64,000 nucleotides of DNA from Rhizobium tumorigenes. GTDB lineage: Bacteria > Pseudomonadota > Alphaproteobacteria > Rhizobiales > Rhizobiaceae. Below are positions 44,782 to 54,800 of the stretch, in pieces. The stretch covers positions 1,736,001 to 1,800,000 of the forward strand of contig NZ_CP117255.1 of the NCBI RefSeq assembly GCF_003240565.2, in the 5' to 3' direction. Within the stretch, counting starts at the first letter, position 1. Each line of letters opens with the position of its first letter. The notes under the pieces were generated by a model, which was not told the origin of the DNA, ran no database searches, and saw only the letters and a list, made by a program, of their open reading frames with translations. Made by a program: the position numbers and the translations under genes.

Positions 44782-45522
44782 TCAAGCCGGTCGATTGAAA
44801 TACCAGTCGAGGATGGTCACCATGCTCCCGTGATAAGGCTGTGCCGTCGGATCGGCAGAACGAATGACGACCGCGCCGGCTATTTCCTGCTCCTCGTCGT
44901 CAATCATGTGCCGCTCGATTGCCGCCACCAGTTCTTCCGCCGTCTGCGAAAAGCGGAAAATGCGAAACAGCGTGACGGTGCTGTTCTGGTGAACCCCGTA
45001 ATATCCGCCATCGGCCGTCGCAAGGTCCAAATCGAGCCCGGTTTCCTCCCCTACCTCGCGATGCATGTTGGAAGCGATGTCGCAGAAGCCGTCGACGATA
45101 TCGTGTTCGTCCAGCGAGCCGGCAGCAAAATACACCTGGCCGGGATTGGCGGTATGCGCGCCCATCCTGATCGCCACCAGCGCACCGTCGGAACTGGCAA
45201 TGACAGGGTAGCCGAACAGATGAAAGCCGCCGCTGCGATCCGCCTGCTTGCGCCACCACATGAAGGAGGAGAACGGCACCACATGCGCCTCGCCGCGAAT
45301 TCCAGCCGAGTCGATTTCCAGACGTCGTTGAAAAACCATCCGGCCGTCGAACAGCGTCGGATTGGCGGCGATCTCCGCTGCCCAATTGGCACTGATGGCA
45401 TCCACATTGTCGAGATGGACAGGGTGGTCGCCGCCCAGCACCCGCAATTCCACGGCGGGAACGGCAAATACCGTTTTCTCCGGCGGCCATCCAGCCGTGT
45501 CTTCGATCGATTTGGTGTTCAT
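44782..45522 (-). CDS. NUDIX-domain protein of 246 residues
   Basis: ATG 45522. The first 110 residues (VFAVPAVELRVLGGDHPVHLDN, FQRRLEIDSAGIRGEAHVVPFSSFMWWRKQ) form an N-terminal part unlike classical NUDIX enzymes. The NUDIX box is in the middle: AAGSLDEHDIVDG ... NMHREVGEETGLDL, with the core REVGEETGL intact. The substrate is unknown. It is 69 bases upstream of the PhzF-like start, probably in the same transcript. Confidence 0.85.
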   Translation of the reverse strand: MNTKSIEDTAGWPPEKTVFAVPAVELRVLGGDHPVHLDNVDAISANWAAEIAANPTLFDGRMVFQRRLEIDSAGIRGEAHVVPFSSFMWWRKQADRSGGFHLFGYPVIASSDGALVAIRMGAHTANPGQVYFAAGSLDEHDIVDGFCDIASNMHREVGEETGLDLDLATADGGYYGVHQNSTVTLFRIFRFSQTAEELVAAIERHMIDDEEQEIAGAVVIRSADPTAQPYHGSMVTILDWYFNRPA

Positions 45523-45757
45523 TGTGATTCCAATTTTTTAAGGTCGAAAATGGGATTTTAGTCGAACGCTCCCCTTTCACAGGGGTAGTCCAGCTTGCTC
45601 CACTCTGTTTGATGCCTGACGGCGCTTGGCGGCAAACGACGGTACATCGCGCTCTTCAAACTGTCGGTCGACATTCTATCCCTCCTTGGAAGGAGCAAAT
45701 CAAACACAGTCGGCAGAGGACGACAATCACCTCATGATGGAGATCGCCGTTCAGCGG

Positions 45758-46792
45758 CTACAGCCTCCAGCCGGCGCGGATGACCATCGCCATTCGGTCG
45801 CCCGGTGACACCGAATGCCGGGTGTAGGCGCGCAGGACCTGGCCATCGGGCAGAGCCAGCCGCACGGCATAGCGTTCGCCCTCGTAAAGCACCGCCTCCA
45901 CGCTGCATTCGACACCAGATGCATCGGCGACAACGTCCTCCGGACGCACCAGAAGATCGGCAAGTGCACGACCGCTGCCCTCTGCAGCCGACATGAATGG
46001 CGCCAGCGCCCTCCAGTCGAGGGCTCGTCCGACCGTCGCAGACGATAGCGGCAGCGAAAGTATGCTGCCTTGGCCAATCAGGCTACCCACCAGCTTCCCC
46101 TCGGGACGGGCATAGATCTCGGCGGGTTCGGCGACCTGCAGCAAACGGCCTTCCGACATGACGGCGACATCCGTTGCCAGCGCCATCGCCTCGCTCTGGT
46201 CGTGCGTGACATAGACCATCGTGGCACCGGAGCGCTGATGGAATTCCCGGAAGGTTTCCTCCATCTCCTTCTTCAGATGCCGGTCCAGATTGGCGAGTGG
46301 CTCGTCGAGCAGCACCACGTCGGGCGATGTGACGAGACAGCGCGCCAGCGCCACGCGCTGTCGCTGGCCGCCGGACAGATCGGCCGGGCGACGCTCGGCA
46401 TAATCACCAAGCCGCACGGTGCGCAGCGCCTCCATTACCCTGTCGCGATAGTCTGAACCCGAAATGCCACGGACCTTGAGCGGATAGCCGACATTGTCAG
46501 CGACGTTCATGTGCGGCCACAGCGCATACGACTGGAACACCATCGCCATATTGCGTTTTTCCGGCGGTAGCGCGGATGTCGCATTGGCAAGCAAACGGTC
46601 GCCGAGATGGATCGAACCTCCCGTCGGCTGCTCGAAACCGGCAATCATCCGCAGCACCGTCGTTTTGCCGCAACCGGATGGCCCGAGAAGCGCGAGGAAC
46701 CCACCCTCGCGCACTGTGAGCGAAAGACCTTCGACGGCAGCGCGACCCGTTCCGAAATCCTTGCTGAGGGCATCGAGAATTAATTGCGCCAC
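45758..46792 (-). CDS. ABC transporter ATP-binding protein, iron/phosphonate type
   Basis: 344 residues. Start GTG 46792, with GGGAG seven bases upstream and inside the end of the permease gene (13-base overlap); longer readings would run antisense-like through the permease. Walker A GPSGCGKTT, signature LSGGQRQRVALAR, Walker B VVLLDEPLANLD, and H-loop VTHDQSEAMAL. A TOBE-like C-terminus follows (LVRPEDVV...). It energises import with the permease and binding protein upstream, in the AfuABC/FbpABC group. Confidence 0.93.
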   Translation of the reverse strand: MAQLILDALSKDFGTGRAAVEGLSLTVREGGFLALLGPSGCGKTTVLRMIAGFEQPTGGSIHLGDRLLANATSALPPEKRNMAMVFQSYALWPHMNVADNVGYPLKVRGISGSDYRDRVMEALRTVRLGDYAERRPADLSGGQRQRVALARCLVTSPDVVLLDEPLANLDRHLKKEMEETFREFHQRSGATMVYVTHDQSEAMALATDVAVMSEGRLLQVAEPAEIYARPEGKLVGSLIGQGSILSLPLSSATVGRALDWRALAPFMSAAEGSGRALADLLVRPEDVVADASGVECSVEAVLYEGERYAVRLALPDGQVLRAYTRHSVSPGDRMAMVIRAGWRL

Positions 46793-48474
46793 GGCACCAC
46801 TCCCTTCGGCAGCCGTTTGGCCAGCAGTTCCAGAAGCAGCATGAGGAGAACCACCATCGCAACCACCAGCACGGACATCGCAGATGCGAGGTCGGAGCCG
46901 CCGCTGTCGTCGAGATTGTAGATGACGACGCCGAGCGTCTGCGTGCCCGCCGACCACAGCAGCGCCGAAACCGTCAACTCGTTGCAGGCAATGAGAAACA
47001 CGAGGATGACAGAGGCACCGGCAGCCGGCGCTATCAGCGGCACGATGATATCGACCAGGCGGCGCCGGAAGCCTGCCCCGGAGAGCCGCGCCGCTTCCTC
47101 CAGTGCCGGATCGAGCTGCAGGAAAGCGCTCATCACCGGTTTGAGGCTGACGGAGAAATAGGCCGAGAAGTAGGCAAGCAGGATGATCCAGATCGTGCCG
47201 TAAAGCGTGACGTGGAGAAGCGGCAGTGGCGCTGCAAACAGCAGGATGAAGCAGACGGCAATGATTATCCCCGGTAGCGAATAGGGAATGTCGATCAGCC
47301 CCGCCAGCAGACGGCTCGCAAAGTCCCGCCGCTTCGTCAGCACGTAGGCGGCGAGCACCGTCAGCACCAGCAGGCCAAGCGCCGTCGTGCCGGCGAGAAA
47401 CAGTGAATTTCCGAAAGCGACCCGTGTCACCGACTGGTGAAACAGGATTTCCTCGAACGCATGCAGCGATGCTGTCTTCAGCGACAGCGGCACGCCGTAG
47501 GCAGGCACGAGCGCGCCGGCGACAAGCGCCAGGAAAGGCGCCACCAGCATGATGAACACAAGCCCCCAGAGCAGCGGCAAGGCGGCAAGTTTCGAGCGTC
47601 CCAGCGCAAAGGCGGCGGACGCACCGGAAAGACCGATGACGCGGTAATCCCGCCCTCGCAGCGCCCGATTCTGCAACGCAAGCCCGGCAATCGAAATGAC
47701 GGCGATGATGGACGACAGCACGGCGACATCCCCGAATGTGCGCGGGCCGAAAGCGGAGAACTTGGTGAAGATCAAGGTCGACAGCGTGAAGATCGAGGCG
47801 GGAATGCCGAGGATCGCCGGAATGCCGAAATTGCCGACAGACGAGACGAAGGCGATCGCAGCACCGGCAACGATGCCCGGCAGCGACAGAGGAAGGATGA
47901 TATCGCGAAACACCCGGAAGCCGCCCGCACCGGAAAGTCGGGCAGCCTCGACGCCATCGCGCGGGAGCGCCATCAGGCCGGCCCGGAGGGCGAGATAGAC
48001 CAGCGGCGCGTGCTGCACACCGTAGAGCAGCGCAATGCCGCCGATCGAATAGAGCGGCTGTGGCGAGCCCAGCGGCGGCGCGATGTGCAGGGCTTTGAGC
48101 AACGGGCTGGAGGGGCCGCTCATCTGCACCCAGGCAAGCGCCGTCACCTGCGGCGGGATCATCATCGGCAGCACGAAGAGGAAACTGAGAACACCCTTTC
48201 CGGGCAGGTCGGTGAGACCGAGCAAAAAGGCAAACAGGCAGCCGATGGCCACGGAAATAACAGTACCGATGACCGCAGTCTCGACCGTGTACCAGGTGGA
48301 TTGCCACAGGCCGGGATCGGAGACGAGATCATATGCACCGCCGTGCAGCAGAGCTGCGATACCGGCAACGGCAAGCCGCACCAGTGGCAGGGCCGACAGG
48401 ATCAGAACGGCAAGGACAACGAGGGGAAACAGCCAGACTGGCTGGCCATTTCCCCGGCGAAGATAGTCTGTCAT
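46780..48474 (-). CDS. ABC transporter permease, iron/phosphonate type, two fused BPD domains
   Basis: 564 residues from ATG 48474; a GTG at 48519 would overlap the preceding gene. Twelve or so membrane helices, with two MetI-type halves each having an EAA loop (GVEAARLSGAGGFRVFRDIILPLS and LEEAARLSGAGFRRRLVDIIVPL), as in FbpB/SfuB/AfuB. It is the inner-membrane channel for the substrate delivered by the binding protein 34 bases upstream; the ATPase gene overlaps its end. Confidence 0.93.
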   Translation of the reverse strand: MTDYLRRGNGQPVWLFPLVVLAVLILSALPLVRLAVAGIAALLHGGAYDLVSDPGLWQSTWYTVETAVIGTVISVAIGCLFAFLLGLTDLPGKGVLSFLFVLPMMIPPQVTALAWVQMSGPSSPLLKALHIAPPLGSPQPLYSIGGIALLYGVQHAPLVYLALRAGLMALPRDGVEAARLSGAGGFRVFRDIILPLSLPGIVAGAAIAFVSSVGNFGIPAILGIPASIFTLSTLIFTKFSAFGPRTFGDVAVLSSIIAVISIAGLALQNRALRGRDYRVIGLSGASAAFALGRSKLAALPLLWGLVFIMLVAPFLALVAGALVPAYGVPLSLKTASLHAFEEILFHQSVTRVAFGNSLFLAGTTALGLLVLTVLAAYVLTKRRDFASRLLAGLIDIPYSLPGIIIAVCFILLFAAPLPLLHVTLYGTIWIILLAYFSAYFSVSLKPVMSAFLQLDPALEEAARLSGAGFRRRLVDIIVPLIAPAAGASVILVFLIACNELTVSALLWSAGTQTLGVVIYNLDDSGGSDLASAMSVLVVAMVVLLMLLLELLAKRLPKGVVPWRN

Positions 48475-48508
48475 GCGTGGTCCAGGTTGATCGACAGGAT
48501 CTTGTAAC

Positions 48509-49486
48509 TCACTTCGCACCGTAGAACGAGGAGAAGGTCTTCAGATCCTGGTCGGTATTCTTGACAGCCGCTGCGGCATCGAGCGGCAGCACCTTGATCG
48601 TGCTGCGCGCTGGAAAGCCCTCTGGCATGGCAACCCCGTTGCGCGCCGGAATATAGCCGAGCTTGACGAAACCCGCCTGCCCCTTCTCGGACAGCACATA
48701 GTCGACGAACGCCTTGGCAGCATCCGCGTGCTTGGCCGTCGACAGGATCGCAACCGGTTCGGTGACGGCGGACACACCTTCGGTCGGGAAGACGAAGGCG
48801 AGCGGTGCGCCCTTGGCCTTTTCGCGGATCGGCATGTAGTCGACGATCATGCCATAGGCCTTTTCGCCTGAAGCCACCGACTTCAGCACCTGGCCGTTGC
48901 CGCCGGATGCAATCGCACCATTGGCAGCGAGGCTCTTGTAGAAGTCCCAGCCGAGGCTTGGCACACCGGCCAGCGTCTGCGCATGGATCAGCGCCGCACC
49001 TGATGTGAGGGGGCTCGGCATCACCACCAGGCCCTTGGCTTCCGGCTTGGCCAGATCCTGCCAGCTGGTCGGCTTCATGGCGGCGGCAGTGTTGTAGACG
49101 ATGCCGGTCGTGATCAGCTTGGTCGAATAATAGTAACCGCCGGCGTCATAGAGCGACGCATCGTAGTTCACCGCTTCCGGAGACTTGTAGGCCATCAGCT
49201 TGCCAGCTTCCTTGAGCCGCTCTAGCGTGACGGTGTCGGCGATCAGAAGCACGTCGGCAACGGGATTGCCAGCGGCCATCTCGGCCTGAAGCTTGGCCAT
49301 GATCTTCGGTGTGCCATCACGCACCCAGTCGACCTTGATCGACGGGTTCGCGGCCATGAAGCCATCGACGGTCGCCTGCGCATCTTCGTTCGGCTGGCTG
49401 GTGTAGAGCACGAGATCGGCAGCGGAGGCCGGCAATGCGGCAAGGCTCGCGGCAAACAGCGCGGCGGCAGTAGCGATCGTCTTCAT
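48509..49486 (-). CDS. ABC transporter substrate-binding protein, iron/phosphonate type
   Basis: 325 residues. ATG 49486 has GAGGACC upstream; a signal peptide follows (MKTIATAAALFAASLAALPA, cleavage near ASA). The fold is of the PBP type II group of ferric, thiamine, phosphonate and spermidine binders: LVLYTSQPNEDAQATVDGFM, DVLLIADTVTLERL, GYYYSTKLITTGIVYNT, GFVKLGYIPARN. Ferric-binding proteins use paired Tyr residues; YYY at GGYYY is suggestive but not decisive. It is first of three genes, binding protein, permease and ATPase. Confidence 0.9.
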   Translation of the reverse strand: MKTIATAAALFAASLAALPASAADLVLYTSQPNEDAQATVDGFMAANPSIKVDWVRDGTPKIMAKLQAEMAAGNPVADVLLIADTVTLERLKEAGKLMAYKSPEAVNYDASLYDAGGYYYSTKLITTGIVYNTAAAMKPTSWQDLAKPEAKGLVVMPSPLTSGAALIHAQTLAGVPSLGWDFYKSLAANGAIASGGNGQVLKSVASGEKAYGMIVDYMPIREKAKGAPLAFVFPTEGVSAVTEPVAILSTAKHADAAKAFVDYVLSEKGQAGFVKLGYIPARNGVAMPEGFPARSTIKVLPLDAAAAVKNTDQDLKTFSSFYGAK

Positions 49487-49633
49487 GGCTCGGTCCTCAT
49501 TGGTTTGCACTTCCCATAGGGACGGCGTTTTACAGATGTGTGACAGGTCAACGTGCAATCAACGGCATTTTGCACGGGTTGCGTGCTCAATCGATGGGGA
49601 ACTGTATCCAACAGGCACAACAACGCCGGAGAT

Positions 49634-49656
49634 GCCAGGCAGACGAACTGCCTGGC
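49634..49656. promoter_or_regulatory. Perfect hairpin in the spacer before the ABC importer
   Basis: GCCAGGCAG-ACGAA-CTGCCTGGC, nine base pairs, in the 240-base gap between the aminotransferase end and the binding-protein start. No U-run follows on either strand. It could be the end structure of the aminotransferase transcript or a leader element. The rest of the gap holds nothing else I can support. Confidence 0.45.
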
Positions 49657-49725
49657 CCCGGAGATGGAGGGATTTCAGAATGGCCCACGGCCGGACAAAA
49701 CGTCTGCCTTGAGCAAGCGCACAGA

Positions 49726-50955
49726 TCAGGCCGCCTTGGAGACGATCTCGTTTGCAATCAGGTCCGCCAGGCGGTGAATGCCCTCTTCGATCTGCTGGTC
49801 GTCGGCGCGGGAAAAACTCATCCGGAATGTGTTGGCGCCGGATCCATCCGCGAAGAACGCCTGCCCCGGCACGAATGCGACCTTGGCCGTCTGCAGCGAT
49901 TTCGCAAGCAGCGTCGCTCCGTTCATGCCTTCCGGCAGGGTGACCCAGATGAACATGCCGCCTTCAGGCTCCGTCCAGTGGGTCCCGGGCGGCATGTACT
50001 TCGCAAGGGCTGCCAGCATGCAGTCCCGGCGACGCCTGTAGACCGCTCCGATCCTGGCAACCTGGGCCGGGAAACCATGCTCGACGACCTTGTGAATGGC
50101 CATCTGGTTGATGGTGGAGGAGTGAAGATCCGCCGCCTGCTTCATCAGCACCAACTTGCGGATTACCTGGGCGTTGGCAACAACGTATCCGACGCGCAGA
50201 CCCGGTGCCATGGTCTTGGAAAAACTACCGCAATAGATCGTCCGCGTTGCTTCGATATCGCCCTTGCGGGAAATCTCCAGGGCAAGGAGCGGCGGGATCG
50301 GGTTGCCGTCGTAGCGCAGCGACTGGTAGGCGGCATCTTCGACGATGGCGATATCGAGATCGTCGGCGAGGTCGATGAGCTTTTCGCGCGCCTCGAGGTC
50401 GATCGTCTCACCGGTCGGATTGGCGAAATCCGGAGACAAATAGGCAAATTTCACCCGCCCACCGGCCTTTTCCGCAGCAACGCGATAGGAGTCCGGCGTG
50501 CGGTTGCCGTTCGGCGTCAACCGGTCGTAAGTCGGCTCATAGGCGTTGAATGCCTGCAGCGCGCCGAGATAGGTCGGCGCCGTAACGAGAGCCGTATCAT
50601 CGGGAGACAGCATCAGCTTGCCGAGATAATCGAGCGCCTGCTGCGACCCGGAGACGATGAACACGTTGTCGAGGCCGCAGGCAACGCCGAGCCCGGCCAT
50701 CTGCTGCACGAGCCACTCCCGCAGCGGCTTGTAACCCTCGCTGACCGAATATTGCAGCGCTGCATCGACGGTCGCACCGTCGAAGATGTCGGCATAGGCC
50801 TGCTTGAACGCTTCCTTCGGAAACAGTTCCGGATCGGGAATCCCGCCCGCGAACGAGATGATATCCGGACGATCGAGCAGCTTCAGCAATTCGCGGATTT
50901 CAGAGGCACGCATCCGGCTTGAGCGCGTTGCAAAGATCGTTTCCCAATTCAACAT
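49726..50955 (-). CDS. PLP-dependent aminotransferase, class I/II (2-aminoadipate type)
   Basis: 409 residues from ATG 50955 (GAGGA seven bases upstream). Fold type I: PDIISFAGGIPDPELFP is the substrate-contacting N-terminal loop of the LysN/MocR-related branch, ASN/GLY loop in SGSQQALDYLG, SPDFANPTGETI, and the PLP lysine in GSFSKTMAPGLRVGY. Likely substrates are 2-aminoadipate, aromatic or branched amino acids; the family is broad. It stands alone, with an operator-like dyad at 51025-51043, so it probably answers to a local regulator. Confidence 0.92.
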   Translation of the reverse strand: MLNWETIFATRSSRMRASEIRELLKLLDRPDIISFAGGIPDPELFPKEAFKQAYADIFDGATVDAALQYSVSEGYKPLREWLVQQMAGLGVACGLDNVFIVSGSQQALDYLGKLMLSPDDTALVTAPTYLGALQAFNAYEPTYDRLTPNGNRTPDSYRVAAEKAGGRVKFAYLSPDFANPTGETIDLEAREKLIDLADDLDIAIVEDAAYQSLRYDGNPIPPLLALEISRKGDIEATRTIYCGSFSKTMAPGLRVGYVVANAQVIRKLVLMKQAADLHSSTINQMAIHKVVEHGFPAQVARIGAVYRRRRDCMLAALAKYMPPGTHWTEPEGGMFIWVTLPEGMNGATLLAKSLQTAKVAFVPGQAFFADGSGANTFRMSFSRADDQQIEEGIHRLADLIANEIVSKAA

Positions 50956-51024
50956 GGGTCTTCCTCGTAATTTTGTGTCTTTCGAGGAGCTAATCACGCA
51001 ACAAAAGATAAGTCAATAATGCTG

Positions 51025-51043
51025 ACCTATTTTGCCAATAGGT
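51025..51043. promoter_or_regulatory. Dyad ACCTAT-N7-ATAGGT upstream of the aminotransferase
   Basis: Perfect 6-base arms, ACCTAT at 51025-51030 and ATAGGT at 51038-51043, spaced by TTTGCCA. The centre is 79 bases from the aminotransferase start on the minus strand and about 130 from vapB. Such dyads are bound by GntR/MocR or Lrp-type regulators; the binder is not identified here. Confidence 0.5.
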
Positions 51044-51164
51044 AGTCCGATTTTGATAATGAATAGGAAGCGAGCGATCGGTCCATACAGTTAGAAACGT
51101 CAATTCCCCCGACGTTGCTAGTGTGTTATTCTTACTGAATAGACATCGATCAGGAGATGGTAAG

Positions 51165-51374
51165 ATGGCAACCGCAACCCTATCGTCTAAATTCCAGATT
51201 TCGATCCCGAAAGAGGTCCGAGATCAGCAAGACTGGTCTGCGGGTCAGGAGTTCGTTTTCATCCCGAAGGGCAATGCGGTGCTGATTATGCCGGTGCCGA
51301 CACTCGAAAGCCTCAGGGGGATTGCGGCTGGAGGAAATCCTGAGAACTATCGCGACCGCGACGATCGTCTCTGA
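51165..51374 (+). CDS. vapB: AbrB/MazE-type antitoxin (VapB-like)
   Basis: 69 residues; ATG 51165 with AGGAGA eight bases upstream. The N-terminus (MATATLSSKFQISIPKEVRDQQDW) is the swapped-hairpin SpoVT/AbrB DNA-binding fold. The C-terminus should bind the toxin. The toxin ATG overlaps its stop by one base (TGATG), and the pair likely represses its own promoter. GC content is similar to neighbours. Confidence 0.9.
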   Translation: MATATLSSKFQISIPKEVRDQQDWSAGQEFVFIPKGNAVLIMPVPTLESLRGIAAGGNPENYRDRDDRL

Positions 51375-51751
51375 TGCGCGTGGTCGATAGCTCGGCATGG
51401 ATCGAATGGTTGCTCGACAGCGCGACTGGTCAACGCTTGGCCGATGAAATGCCCGAACGCGACAAGTGCGTCGTGCCCACCATCGTCCAGCTCGAGCTAT
51501 CCAAGTGGCTGAGCCGCGAAAAGGGTGAAGAAGCCGTCGATCAGTTTTTCGCGTTTACAGCCACATGCATCATCGCGCCACTCGATACGGCGATGGCACG
51601 ACTGGCAGCGGAGACGGCAACGCGCCACAAGCTGTCGATTGCCGATGCAATCATCCACGCAACTGCTGAAACTTACGATGCAGACATTCTGACCTGCGAT
51701 GCGCATTTCAAAGGTCTGGCTCGGGCAGCCTACGTCGAGAAGATCAGCTAG
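51374..51751 (+). CDS. vapC: PIN-domain ribonuclease toxin (VapC-like)
   Basis: 125 residues. Acidic active-site residues of the PIN nuclease are all present: Asp5 (VVDSSAWIEW), Glu41 (IVQLELSKW), Asp91 (LSIADAIIHA) and Asp109 (LTCDAHF). VapC toxins cut tRNA or rRNA and are held by the antitoxin. The 1-base overlap shows translational coupling. No sign of inactivation. Confidence 0.92.
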   Translation: MRVVDSSAWIEWLLDSATGQRLADEMPERDKCVVPTIVQLELSKWLSREKGEEAVDQFFAFTATCIIAPLDTAMARLAAETATRHKLSIADAIIHATAETYDADILTCDAHFKGLARAAYVEKIS

Positions 51752-51789
51752 CGTAACCCGAAACTTCGCTCTACCCGCCTCACGAACAA

Positions 51790-51815
51790 AAGGCCGAAGC
51801 GTTCGCCCCGGCCTT
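51790..51815 (-). terminator. Terminator between vapC and ilvC, likely bidirectional
   Basis: AAGGCCG at 51790-51796 and CGGCCTT at 51809-51815 form a seven-base stem. On the minus strand, which serves ilvC, the stem is followed by TTGTT; on the plus strand, by CTTGT. It lies 27 bases from the ilvC stop. Confidence 0.75.
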
Positions 51816-51841
51816 CTTGTCTCATTGATATCATGAAAGGC

Positions 51842-52903
<1,062 letters not shown>

Positions 52904-53569
52904 TCAGACGGATGCGGCTGCATCCGCCGAAACTTTTTCCGTGCCATAGAGCCTGAGGAAAGCGCTGACCGCCCTCTCCGCCTGCTGTGCACCATCCTTG
53001 ATGCTGGGTTCGCCGAGCAGCATGCGAACGTGCAGGTCGGAGACGACGAGGCCATAGAGCGTATGGTAGGCCTCGTTGGCATCGTCGAAGCGCAACAGCC
53101 CCGCCCGCTTGCCGGCATCGATCAGGCCGCTGGCACGTCGGTCGATCTGTCGACGTCCGCGCTCGAGCAGCAGCTTGCCGAGCTTCGAGCCATCGCGGTT
53201 CGACTGGCCGATAGCCAGCCTGTTAAGCGCCAGCGACACGTCGCCGGCCAGAACTTCCAGAAGGTCGCGGGCAAAGATCACCAGGTGATCGTGCAGGCTC
53301 GTCGCCGTCAGCCTTTCGCCGTTGCGCTCGAAAGTGCGGACCTTGCTCGCCTGGTGGGCAATCATCGCAGACAGCAACCCGTCACGGTCTCCGAACCACT
53401 TGTAGAGACTTTCCTTGGAGCAGTTGGCGGCGCGCGCCACGCCGGATGTCGTCAGCGCCTTTTCGCCGCCGTCCACCAGCAATCGCAGCGCCTGCTCCAG
53501 AACGGCGTTCTGACGTGGCGAAAACTCCGATGTCTGCAGTGCGTCGCTCGGCACAATGACCACTCCCAT
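52904..53569 (-). CDS. TetR family transcriptional regulator
   Basis: 221 residues from ATG 53569; a GTG five codons inside (53554) has GGGAG eight bases upstream and is an alternative start. N-terminal helix-turn-helix ALTTSGVARAANCSKESLYKWFGDRDGLL, then an all-helical ligand domain. A perfect 16-base palindrome overlaps its leader, which points to autoregulation. It lies 42 bases upstream of ilvC on the same strand, but no direct link to branched-chain synthesis is visible. Confidence 0.9.
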   Translation of the reverse strand: MGVVIVPSDALQTSEFSPRQNAVLEQALRLLVDGGEKALTTSGVARAANCSKESLYKWFGDRDGLLSAMIAHQASKVRTFERNGERLTATSLHDHLVIFARDLLEVLAGDVSLALNRLAIGQSNRDGSKLGKLLLERGRRQIDRRASGLIDAGKRAGLLRFDDANEAYHTLYGLVVSDLHVRMLLGEPSIKDGAQQAERAVSAFLRLYGTEKVSADAAASV

Positions 53570-53572
53570 TTG

Positions 53573-53588
53573 CGTACCGTACGGTACG
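53573..53588. promoter_or_regulatory. Perfect palindromic operator next to the TetR gene
   Basis: CGTACCGTACGGTACG, 16 bases, symmetric about 53580/53581, just three bases upstream of the TetR start codon. TetR dimers bind such palindromes. The site would block transcription or cover the leader, so it fits autoregulation. Confidence 0.7.
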
Positions 53589-53696
53589 GTTCGTAGCCTT
53601 ATGCCGCAGCTGGCTCAAGGCGTCAAGCGACTTTGGGCGGAGCGCCGAAGAAATTTCCGTGATCGTCGAGACGTGCGCTCGGCTACGGCGTGAGAC

Positions 53697-54605
53697 CTAT
53701 TCGGCGGCGATCGGCGCGCGCATGCCTTCGACGTCGCGCAGCGGCGACAGGCCGTAAAGACGGCTATATTCGCGGCTGAACTGCGACGGGCTCTGATAGC
53801 CGACGCGGTGGCCGGCGGTACCGACATCGAGCCGCTCGATCAGCATCAGCCGCCGGGCCTCGTGCAGCCGCAGCTGCTTCTGGTACTGCACCGGCGTCAT
53901 CGCGGTGATTGCCTTGAAATGATGGTGAAAGGAGGAGACGCTCATGTTGACGTGCTCGGCCAGTTCCTCGATGCGCAGCGGACGGGCAAAGTTCTCTCTC
54001 AGCCATGCAACGGCGCGGGCGATGCGGTGGCCATGATTGTCGGCGACAGCGATGTTGATGAGTTGGCCACCCGCTGGTCCGGTCAGGATGCGGTAGAGGA
54101 TCTCCTGCTCGAGCAGCGGCGCCATCGCCGGGATGTCGCTCGGATTATCGAGCAAGCGGAGCAGCCGCACGGCAGCATCGAGCAATTCGGGCGTCGCGAT
54201 GTTGACCATCATTCCGCGCTGGCCCGCAGCAGGTTCGGCCGGCCGCTGGATATCCGTCCGGCTAAGCAGATCGAGCAGTTTCTCGGGGCTGATGGCAAGC
54301 GTTATGCAGAAGTGCGGGACTTCCGGACTGGCCTCGACGACGCGCCAGGCGACAGGGAGATCGAGCGACGTCAGGAGATAGTCGCCGGCGCCGTAATTGA
54401 TGGTGTCGGTTCCGAGCTGCAGGCTTTTCGCCCCCTGGATGACCATCGCGAAGCACGGCCGATAGCTGGCATGGCAGGGTGCGCTCGGCATCGAGCGACG
54501 GCTTATCCCGAGCCCTTCGATCGCTGTCTTGAACTCTCCTTCGCCGGGCGCAAAGCGGGCGGCGATCGACGCGATTTCATGATGGGGATTGAACATCAGT
54601 GTCAT
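53697..54605 (-). CDS. AraC family transcriptional regulator
   Basis: 302 residues from ATG 54605. The N-terminal AraC-type cupin domain (RRSMPSAPCHASYRPCFAMVIQGAKSLQLG, GDYLLTSLDLPVAW) is the YqhC-like type. Two helix-turn-helices lie at the C-terminus (LRIEELAEHVNMSVSSFHHHFKAIT and ERLDVGTAGHRVGYQSPSQFSREYSRLYG). YqhC in E. coli controls the aldehyde reductase gene yqhD; here the divergent neighbour is an alcohol dehydrogenase, which suggests a like arrangement. The 200-base gap should contain its site. Confidence 0.92.
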   Translation of the reverse strand: MTLMFNPHHEIASIAARFAPGEGEFKTAIEGLGISRRSMPSAPCHASYRPCFAMVIQGAKSLQLGTDTINYGAGDYLLTSLDLPVAWRVVEASPEVPHFCITLAISPEKLLDLLSRTDIQRPAEPAAGQRGMMVNIATPELLDAAVRLLRLLDNPSDIPAMAPLLEQEILYRILTGPAGGQLINIAVADNHGHRIARAVAWLRENFARPLRIEELAEHVNMSVSSFHHHFKAITAMTPVQYQKQLRLHEARRLMLIERLDVGTAGHRVGYQSPSQFSREYSRLYGLSPLRDVEGMRAPIAAE

Positions 54606-54800
54606 CAAGGCACTCTTTGTCGGGGATACGAGGGAGCGAGCTACCGTTCCTATGTAGGCGAAATCCCTAGCCCGGCAAATAGGCGGCGTTCACACATTTG
54701 CAGGATCGAGCAAAAACCTGAGAGGATCGCTCTAACGCCGGTGACAGGAAACGCGGCATAAGGGATCATCACCTTGCAGCCCCCAAAGAAGGAATATCCC

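Noticed and set aside
46793..48307. N-terminal extension of the ATPase reading frame through the permease gene
   Set aside because: The extension is out of frame with a clearly coding permease and has no transporter sequence; GTG 46792 with GGGAG upstream explains the ATPase start.
49540..50922. Long plus-strand frame opposite the aminotransferase
   Set aside because: Antisense shadow without ribosome site or domain; the minus strand has a complete PLP enzyme.
51165..51751. vapBC as the edge of a mobile island
   Set aside because: No composition shift, transposase or repeat flanks the pair; it is a simple toxin-antitoxin operon next to ilvC.
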